From the NCBI GenBank assembly GCA_026707335.1, contig JAPOXB010000264.1:1-11042 (forward strand): 11,042 nt of DNA, read 5' to 3'. How positions within the stretch are numbered: position 1 is the first letter of the stretch; each line of letters opens with the position of its first letter. The translations under genes and the position numbers were made by a program. The notes under the pieces were generated by a model. It made no database searches and was not told the origin of the DNA. It saw nothing but the letters and a program-made list of their open reading frames with translations. Origin of the DNA: Chloroflexota bacterium (GTDB lineage: Bacteria > Chloroflexota > Dehalococcoidia > Bin125). Shown one piece after another: positions 6,030 to 11,042 of this stretch.

Positions 6030-7388
6030 ATGCCGCGACGCATCGCCATCGTTGGGGGAGGGGTGTCCGGGCTGGGGGCCGCCTGGGCGCTGGACCAGCA
6101 CCCGGACCGCTTCGACTTCCGCCTGTTCGAGGCGCGCGACCAGGTCGGCGGCAACGCGGTCACGGCCGATATGCCGCAGGACGACGGCAGCACGATCCCC
6201 TTCGACATCGCCGTCACGGCCTGCATCCCGTCGATCTATCACCACCTCGTGCTGCTGCTGGATCGCTTCGGCATCGAGCTGTTCGAGACCCGCTTCAGCT
6301 ACAGCGTGCGCTACCAGGGCCAGGTCTACGCCCACGACTTCGATTCGGAGATCCGGGAGGAACTGCAGGACGAGATCGCCAAGTTCCAGCGACTCCTGCG
6401 CCGGCTGCACTGGTTCGGCGCGCTGACCCGCTCCCAGTCGAAGCTGCTCAACGCGCTCAACCCGTTCACCTACATAAGCATGCGGACGGTGCTCAACCTG
6501 GCCGGGTTCTCCGACGACTTCCGCTACAAGGTCCTCAAGCCGATGTTCGTCAACTTCGTGCTGGCGACCAACGTGTTCGACATGCCGGCCGCGCTGTTCT
6601 CCCGCTACCTCGAGTTCTTCGACATCGAGCGGGCGACGCCGATGCAGACCTGGGACCAGGGCACGCGCCGCATCTACGAGCACCTGACAGCCGGCTTCCG
6701 CGACAAGATCTACCTGAGCCGGCCCGTGCGGAAGGTGTACCGGCGGGCGTCGGGCGTGGAGATCGAGGACGAGGACGGGGTGCGGGAGACGTTCGACGAG
6801 GTGATCTTCGCCTGCAACGCGAACCAGACGCTGATGATCCTCGACAAGCCCACGATGCTGGAGCGCTACATCCTCTCGTCGATCCGCTACGAGAGCGAGC
6901 TCCACAACCACGCCGTCGTCCACTCCGACGCCTCGGTGCTGCCGGACAATGCCGTGCAGCCGCTGACGACGCGCACCAACCACATCGAGCAGTACGGCGC
7001 CCGGCCCGACAACTACGAGATCACCTACATCATGCACAACCAGCAGCCCTGGGCGTTCGGCTCCGACAAGCCTTGCCTGGTGACCTACAACCCGATCCAC
7101 CCCATCGATGAGGCGAAGGTCATCCGGCGGGGGTGGTTCCAGCACATCGTCCACGACGTGCGGCACGTGACGCTGCTCGTGCCGCTGTTCCGCTTCATCC
7201 AGGGGCGGCGGCGCACTTGGCACTGCGGCGCGCACACGCTCGTCAACAGCCAGGAGACCTGCCTCGTGACGGGGCTGGCGGCGGCCCGGCAGCTCGGCGC
7301 CGACTACCCCTTCGACGACCCCGCGGCGCGGCGGTCGTTCAACTACTACGGCGGCATCATGTACGGCTCGGGCTTCCGGAAGGCGTAG
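6030..7388 (+). CDS. NAD(P)/FAD-dependent oxidoreductase (amine-oxidase/COG2907-like)
   Basis: 452 aa flavoprotein. The N-terminal Rossmann motif IAIVGGGVSGLGAAWAL (5-21) with the downstream acidic residue E34 and GG at 40-41 is the dinucleotide-binding signature of the NAD(P)-binding-8/amino-oxidase superfamily. RTWHCGA at 395-401 near the C-terminus matches the second FAD-contacting segment. The overall pattern recalls COG2907 predicted NAD/FAD-binding proteins, often found beside lipid-modification genes; the substrate is unknown. Start: ATG 6030 places the Rossmann motif at residue 5 and has a GGGGAGG Shine-Dalgarno at 6015-6021, 8 nt upstream. A longer reading frame would run back through the tRNA and is rejected. 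It ends 17 bp from the convergent Rieske gene. Given the neighbours it may act on a sterol or other polycyclic lipid, for example as a desaturase or isomerase; this is inference. Confidence 0.85.
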   Translation: MPRRIAIVGGGVSGLGAAWALDQHPDRFDFRLFEARDQVGGNAVTADMPQDDGSTIPFDIAVTACIPSIYHHLVLLLDRFGIELFETRFSYSVRYQGQVYAHDFDSEIREELQDEIAKFQRLLRRLHWFGALTRSQSKLLNALNPFTYISMRTVLNLAGFSDDFRYKVLKPMFVNFVLATNVFDMPAALFSRYLEFFDIERATPMQTWDQGTRRIYEHLTAGFRDKIYLSRPVRKVYRRASGVEIEDEDGVRETFDEVIFACNANQTLMILDKPTMLERYILSSIRYESELHNHAVVHSDASVLPDNAVQPLTTRTNHIEQYGARPDNYEITYIMHNQQPWAFGSDKPCLVTYNPIHPIDEAKVIRRGWFQHIVHDVRHVTLLVPLFRFIQGRRRTWHCGAHTLVNSQETCLVTGLAAARQLGADYPFDDPAARRSFNYYGGIMYGSGFRKA

Positions 7389-7405
7389 CGCGTGGGCGGC
7401 GAGCC

Positions 7406-8473
7406 TCAGGGCGCGGGGGCTCCGTCGCCCGACCCACCGGAATTGGGCTCCGTGGGGTAGAACTGGGCGCAGTAGGCGCGGAAGGTCGTGATCTCGCCGT
7501 CGGAGCGGCAGAGACGCGGGCGCGGCCGATAGTGCTTGCGGCTCCAGATGATCACGTCCTGGAGCACGTCCTGCCGCTGCTGCGCCACGATGAACTTATT
7601 CATGAGCGGAGCGCGCAGCCGCCGCGGAAGGAAACCCAGCCCGGCGATCCGCCGCTTGGGATCCCGGATCTCTTGCACCTGCGAGACGATCGACAGGTCG
7701 ATGAGCGTGCCGTCGATGGGCGTCGCCAGGATCCACAGACGCATGTCCATGCCGATCGACCGCTCGTGGATCTCCACGAACGAGTAGCCCAGCCCATAGA
7801 CCCAGGTGTGGGCCGACACGTCGAAGGTGAGGCTGGCCAGCCCGGCGATCTTCCGGACCCGGCGAAAGCCGAAGAGGCTCTGGAGGCAGGCGCCGTCCAC
7901 CGACACCGGATCGACTTGCGTCACGTTGCCGTAGCCGTGGACGTAGCGCAGGTGGGCCACGTCGACCGAGTTCTCCGTCGTCTCCTGGGGATGGCCGGAG
8001 AAGCGTAGCGTGCGGATCTCCTGGCCTCCCCAACTGGGATCGTCGGACGGGCCGCCGTGCAGACGCCACTGCGGCTCGCGGCCGCCGATGCCCCACCAGG
8101 CGAAGATCAGGCCGCAGATCTCCCGCGTCTCGAAGACGCGCAGCCGGGCCGAGCGGGGCGGTGCGGCGAACGGGGTATGGACGCACTGGCCGGTCGCGTC
8201 GAACTCGAAGCCATGGAAGGGGCAGACGAGCCGGCCCTCGCCGACGCGGCCCCCCGCCGCGGGGCCCAGATCGGAGCCCAGGTGCGGGCAGATCGCCTCG
8301 GCGACGCAGACGCGCCCCTCGTCGCCGGCCCAGACGACGATGTTCTCGCCCATCCACGTCTTCTGGATGAGCTTGGCCTTGCGCAGCGCCTCGCGGCTGA
8401 CGACGAAGTACCAGCCCTCCGGGAACGGGGGCGGCGACGGGAGCGTCTCGGGCTCCGCGCTTAAGATCGTCAT
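7406..8473 (-). CDS. Rieske non-heme iron oxygenase, KshA/Neverland/SdmA-like
   Basis: 355 aa terminal oxygenase of the Rieske type, which takes electrons from a reductase or ferredoxin and activates O2 at a mononuclear iron. Rieske cluster ligands are C62 and H64 in CPHLG and C84 and H87 in CPFHGF; the 19-residue gap between the pairs is slightly longer than the usual 16-17. The catalytic iron site reads ENSVDVAHLRYVH, with bridging D171, H174 and H179, and a third ligand probably D306 in QDVIIW. The C-terminal run DVIIW...KHY...P.L...DGEI...R...QFY resembles 3-ketosteroid 9-alpha-hydroxylase (KshA), the cholesterol 7-desaturase Neverland/DAF-36 and the sterol C4-demethylase SdmA of Methylococcus. 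A sterol-like substrate is therefore likely but the position attacked is unknown. ATG 8473 has a strong GAGGAGGAG Shine-Dalgarno 9 nt upstream. The gene diverges from the P450. No electron-transfer partner is in the window. Confidence 0.92.
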   Translation of the reverse strand: MTILSAEPETLPSPPPFPEGWYFVVSREALRKAKLIQKTWMGENIVVWAGDEGRVCVAEAICPHLGSDLGPAAGGRVGEGRLVCPFHGFEFDATGQCVHTPFAAPPRSARLRVFETREICGLIFAWWGIGGREPQWRLHGGPSDDPSWGGQEIRTLRFSGHPQETTENSVDVAHLRYVHGYGNVTQVDPVSVDGACLQSLFGFRRVRKIAGLASLTFDVSAHTWVYGLGYSFVEIHERSIGMDMRLWILATPIDGTLIDLSIVSQVQEIRDPKRRIAGLGFLPRRLRAPLMNKFIVAQQRQDVLQDVIIWSRKHYRPRPRLCRSDGEITTFRAYCAQFYPTEPNSGGSGDGAPAP

Positions 8474-8482
8474 CGGTCGGCG

Positions 8483-8491
8483 CTCCTCCTC
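8483..8491 (-). promoter_or_regulatory. Strong Shine-Dalgarno of the Rieske gene
   Basis: On the minus strand GAGGAGGAG ends 9 nt before ATG 8473 and selects this start over in-frame upstream ATGs, up to 8644, that would overlap the divergent P450 gene. Confidence 0.75.
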
Positions 8492-8502
8492 GCCGTGTGA
8501 GT

Positions 8503-8511
8503 TACACTGTA
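8503..8511. promoter_or_regulatory. Overlapping divergent -10 boxes for the Rieske and P450 genes
   Basis: The 97-bp divergent gap contains TACACT on the plus strand (8503-8508) and TACAGT on the minus strand (8511-8506), both fitting TANNNT and sharing three base pairs. They would give leaders of about 55 nt for the P450 and about 25 nt for the Rieske gene. The -35 regions are poor, so this is a positional argument. If correct, the two genes cannot easily be transcribed from this site at the same time. Confidence 0.35.
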
Positions 8512-8556
8512 CCCGTCCCCTCCACGCCCGAACGAACCGGGCGCCGGGGTTGATCC

Positions 8557-8563
8557 GGGAAGG
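8557..8563 (+). promoter_or_regulatory. Shine-Dalgarno deciding the P450 start
   Basis: GGGAAGG lies 7 nt before ATG 8571. It supports starting the fusion protein here, directly before the GPP34 domain, rather than further upstream within the Rieske gene. Confidence 0.55.
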
Positions 8564-8570
8564 CAGCGCG

Positions 8571-10601
8571 ATGACTCTCGCTACGGAAGAGGTCGCGACC
8601 GACACGCTGAGTCTGCCCGAAGAGCTTCTGCTGATGCTCCTCAACGAGGAGAGCGGCTACTTCCATCAGGTTCCGGGCTGGGCGCTGAACTGCGCCGTCG
8701 TCGGCGCGGTGCTCGCCGAGCTGTCGTTGCTGAACCGCATCGACACGGACATGGATTCGCTCATCCCGCTCGACCGCACGCCCACCGGCGACCCGGCGCT
8801 GGACCCCATCCTGGGCGAGATCCACGACGAGCCCACGCAGCGCAACGCCCAGTTTTGGATCGAGCGGCTCGCGCCGCGGGCGGAGTCGATCATCGACCTG
8901 TCGCTGGCGCGGCTGGTCGACCTGAAGATCCTGGAGCACCACGAGGGCGACTTCTGGACCCTGGCGCCGATGGCGTGGGAGATGGAATCGTCCGGTGTCG
9001 ACCGGAGAAGCACGGCGGCGGAGTTCGTGCGGACCCGCATCCTCCGGGTGATCTTCAGCGACCGGATTCCGGAGGTCCGCGACGTCATCATCATCTGCCT
9101 GATCAACACCTGCGACGTCTTCCGTTTCATGTTCACGCTGGATGAGGACTCGGAGGAGCGGATCGAGATCATCTGCCGGATGGACCTGATCGGCCGGGCG
9201 ATCGCGGAGGCGATCTCCCAGAACCTCGCCGGTCCGCTGGTGCAGCCGTCGGCCCTGACGCAGGAGATCCCGACCGTCTCGCTGCTGGGGCTGCTGCGCA
9301 ATCGTCACGTCCGCGACGGCAACCTGCCCGCGCTCTTCGCAAACCTGACCGAGAAGTACGGCCCGGTTTACAAAATCAAGCCGCCGTTCATGACGCCGAT
9401 GATCGTGCTCGCCGGGCCCGCGGCCAACCGCTGGGCGCACAAGCAAGGGCGCATGTACCTGCGCACCAGGGACTATCTGCAGGACTTCGAGAAGGTTTAC
9501 CGCGCGAACGGCATCCTGCCCGCGCTGGACGGCGCCGATCACTTCCGCTTCCGCAAGGCGATGCAGTCGGCCTACTCGCGCGGGCGGCTGGAAGGCGTGC
9601 TGGACGATCTCTACCGCCTCGCCCGGGAGCACATGGCGGAGTGGGAGGTGGGGGAGACGATCCAGGCGACGCGCATGTGCCGCCGCCTGGTCAACGCGCA
9701 ACTCTCGCCGCTGACGATCAGCGTGGATTCTCAGGACGTCATCGACGATCTGGTCGCCTTCAAGACCCGCGCGCTCAGCACGCACGTCGTGAAGGTGATG
9801 CCCAAGTTCATGCTGCGTACGCCGGGGATGCGGCGCAAGGCGAAGAGCATCGACGTCCTGCTGAACCGGATCCAGGGCGTTCACACCGCCGCCCAGCGGG
9901 CCGGCTGTCCGCGAGATTGGGCGGATGACTTCCTCAGCCTGCACACGAGCGACCCGCAGTTCCTGCCCGAATCGAACCTGCGCTTCGTCCTCTCGGCCCC
10001 ACTGATCGCGAGCGTCTACCTCGGCGACATGCTGAGCTTCGCGGTCTACGCCATGGCCTCACAGCCGGAGTTCCACGAGCGCATCCGGGCCGAGGCCGAC
10101 GCCGTCTTCGCCAACGGCGACCCGGACGGCAGCCAACTCAGTCACGAGGCGATCGACGTCACGCACCGCTTCATCCAGGAGTGCTTGCGCATGTACCCAA
10201 TCGTGCCGATGTCGGTGCGCAACGTGATGAACGGCTGCGTGGTCGAGGGCCGTGAAATCCCGGAGGGGTCACGCATCTTCGTCGCGCACAGCGCCGCGCA
10301 CTACATGGACGGCGTCTTCCCCGATGCCGACACGTTCGACATCGACCGCTACCTGCCGGGGCGCGACGAACATCTCAACCCCGGCTACGCGCCCTTCGGG
10401 CTGGGCACGCACACCTGCCTGGGCTCCCGCTGGATGGAGCTGCACCTGGCCGTGAATCTGCTGCTGCTCGCGCACCACTTCACGATCAAGGTGTCGCCGG
10501 AGAACTACAAGCTGAAGATCAGCCCGTTCCCGTCGCTGCACCCGAGCAAGAAGCTGAAGTTCCTCATCGCCGAGCAGCGGCGTGAACTCAAGACCGACTG
10601 A
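8571..10601 (+). CDS. GPP34 (GOLPH3-like) - cytochrome P450 fusion protein
   Basis: 676 aa, well above the 400-450 aa of ordinary bacterial P450s. Residues about 13-218 match the GPP34 family (eukaryotic GOLPH3/Vps74; single-domain forms in actinobacteria): LSLPEELLLMLL at 13-24, AVLAELSLLNRI at 46-57, PTGDPALD at 71-78, WIERL at 96-100 and a helical C-terminal half. A linker (about 219-233) leads to the P450, about 234-672: YGPVYKI near 263-269, ExxR as ECLR at 537-540, and heme loop FGLGTHTCLG at 609-618 with cysteine ligand C616. The I-helix reads SVYLGDM around 481-487, where A/G-G-x-D/E-T-T is expected. There is no N-terminal membrane helix. GOLPH3 binds PI4P on Golgi membranes, so here the domain may dock the P450 on a lipid surface (inference). 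The heme loop is not that of CYP51. Neighbours suggest a sterol or triterpenoid substrate. No redox partner is encoded nearby. Confidence 0.93.
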   Translation: MTLATEEVATDTLSLPEELLLMLLNEESGYFHQVPGWALNCAVVGAVLAELSLLNRIDTDMDSLIPLDRTPTGDPALDPILGEIHDEPTQRNAQFWIERLAPRAESIIDLSLARLVDLKILEHHEGDFWTLAPMAWEMESSGVDRRSTAAEFVRTRILRVIFSDRIPEVRDVIIICLINTCDVFRFMFTLDEDSEERIEIICRMDLIGRAIAEAISQNLAGPLVQPSALTQEIPTVSLLGLLRNRHVRDGNLPALFANLTEKYGPVYKIKPPFMTPMIVLAGPAANRWAHKQGRMYLRTRDYLQDFEKVYRANGILPALDGADHFRFRKAMQSAYSRGRLEGVLDDLYRLAREHMAEWEVGETIQATRMCRRLVNAQLSPLTISVDSQDVIDDLVAFKTRALSTHVVKVMPKFMLRTPGMRRKAKSIDVLLNRIQGVHTAAQRAGCPRDWADDFLSLHTSDPQFLPESNLRFVLSAPLIASVYLGDMLSFAVYAMASQPEFHERIRAEADAVFANGDPDGSQLSHEAIDVTHRFIQECLRMYPIVPMSVRNVMNGCVVEGREIPEGSRIFVAHSAAHYMDGVFPDADTFDIDRYLPGRDEHLNPGYAPFGLGTHTCLGSRWMELHLAVNLLLLAHHFTIKVSPENYKLKISPFPSLHPSKKLKFLIAEQRRELKTD

Positions 10602-10616
10602 GACACGGGAGCGGGC

Positions 10617-11042
10617 CTACTGGGGCTTGCGCGCCAGGAAGCAGTACAGCGGCGTGAAGATCCCGGTCCGACCCCCCGCGACGTAGGCGTTGGCGGTCCG
10701 GTCCATCAACTCGATCACCTCCGCGGAGCCCTTCGGGAAGATCCCCACCGCCTCCACCAGCCGGGATCCGCCGGCGAAGGCCTTGCGGCCCATCGGCGTC
10801 CGGCGCAGGGCGCTGCCCAGCGTGCCGCCGCGCGTTTCCATGGGCTGGTACCAGGGCGTGGACGGCGCGTCCTGCTCAATCGCCCGGTCGATCCCCTCGA
10901 TCACCTCGAACCCCGCCGCTTCGAGATCCCGGTTCACCTCGCCCGTCGTCGCGATCTCGTTGAGCGCGATGCCGTGCATGAGCTCCTTCTTGATGGCCTG
11001 GTGCCGATCGTCCCCGGGATCGAACTGGTCCGTCATGCACAT
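10617..11042 (-). CDS. Sterol C24-methyltransferase-like protein, C-terminal part (5' end outside window)
   Basis: Open reading frame of at least 141 codons that runs off the right edge; the SAM-binding domain must lie beyond it. The visible part matches the end of the SAM domain and the sterol methyltransferase C-terminal domain (Erg6/SMT1 type). MTDQFDP corresponds to the MTD-x-YDP segment, then H..I..E...G, GFEVIEGIDRA, PWYQPM, TPMGR, a VEAVG...P.GS run, VAGGRTGIFTPLYCFLARKP at the end. In Erg6 the last stretch reads very similarly (GG....FTPM..F.ARKP). SMTs transfer a methyl group from S-adenosylmethionine to C24 of the sterol side chain. This could alternatively be an SMT paralogue acting on another isoprenoid. 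The first ATG visible at 11042 aligns to an internal position of Erg6 and is not a true start. The gene converges on the P450 with a 15-bp gap. Confidence 0.88.
   Translation of the reverse strand: MCMTDQFDPGDDRHQAIKKELMHGIALNEIATTGEVNRDLEAAGFEVIEGIDRAIEQDAPSTPWYQPMETRGGTLGSALRRTPMGRKAFAGGSRLVEAVGIFPKGSAEVIELMDRTANAYVAGGRTGIFTPLYCFLARKPQ

Noticed and set aside
5895..7235. Long open frame on the minus strand across the flavoprotein gene
   Set aside because: Shadow frame opposite a gene with a clear Rossmann motif; it also runs into the tRNA.
8010..8570. N-terminal extension of the P450 fusion frame
   Set aside because: It is antisense to the clearly coding Rieske gene; the GPP34 domain begins right after ATG 8571.
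8474..8644. Longer start for the Rieske gene
   Set aside because: It would overlap the divergent P450 gene and adds residues unlike the family; ATG 8473 has the strong Shine-Dalgarno.
8571..10601. P450 as a CYP51 sterol 14-alpha-demethylase
   Set aside because: The heme loop FGLGTHTCLG and the I-helix differ from the CYP51 signatures; sterol relevance is only suggested by the neighbours.

Overview
This is a high-GC bacterial chromosome segment with dense, short-spaced genes. Two housekeeping genes on the left (Rel and YifB/ComM) lack Shine-Dalgarno sequences. Each has a TANNNT -10 hexamer exactly 6 nt before its ATG, a leaderless layout familiar from Actinomycetota, Deinococcus and some other deep-branching groups. 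The Rel synthetase carries EFDD instead of RFKD, which from memory also occurs in Chloroflexota Rel proteins. I lean to Chloroflexota or Actinomycetota and cannot decide between them from the sequence.

Layout from left to right: (1) 1-149 holds a rel regulatory region with a 9-bp inverted repeat, a perfect TATAAT and a second, leaderless -10. (2) rel, a long (p)ppGpp synthetase/hydrolase, at 150-2390 (+). (3) yifB/comM, a Mg-chelatase-like AAA ATPase, at 2440-3999 (+). (4) A convergent AAA_14/DUF4143 ATPase with an unrecognised C-terminal extension of about 180 residues at 4030-5751 (-). Its promoter is overlapped by a 43-bp near-perfect palindrome. (5) tRNA-Arg(CCG) at 5884-5958 (+). (6) An oxidative lipid/sterol-type block: a flavin oxidoreductase at 6030-7388 (+), a KshA/Neverland/SdmA-like Rieske oxygenase at 7406-8473 (-), a fusion protein joining an N-terminal GPP34 (GOLPH3-like) domain to a cytochrome P450 at 8571-10601 (+), and the C-terminal part of a sterol C24-methyltransferase-like protein running off the right edge, 10617 to beyond 11042 (-).

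The most interesting part is the right half. A methyltransferase with a sterol-methyltransferase C-terminal domain, a Rieske oxygenase of the steroid-acting type and a P450 lie within about 5 kb. This suggests a bacterial sterol or triterpenoid tailoring locus. The P450 carries a domain that in eukaryotes binds phosphoinositide at the Golgi membrane, and its I-helix lacks the usual acid-alcohol pair. No ferredoxin or reductase for the Rieske protein or the P450 lies in the window. The pathway assignment is inference; the domain calls are direct readings of motifs.
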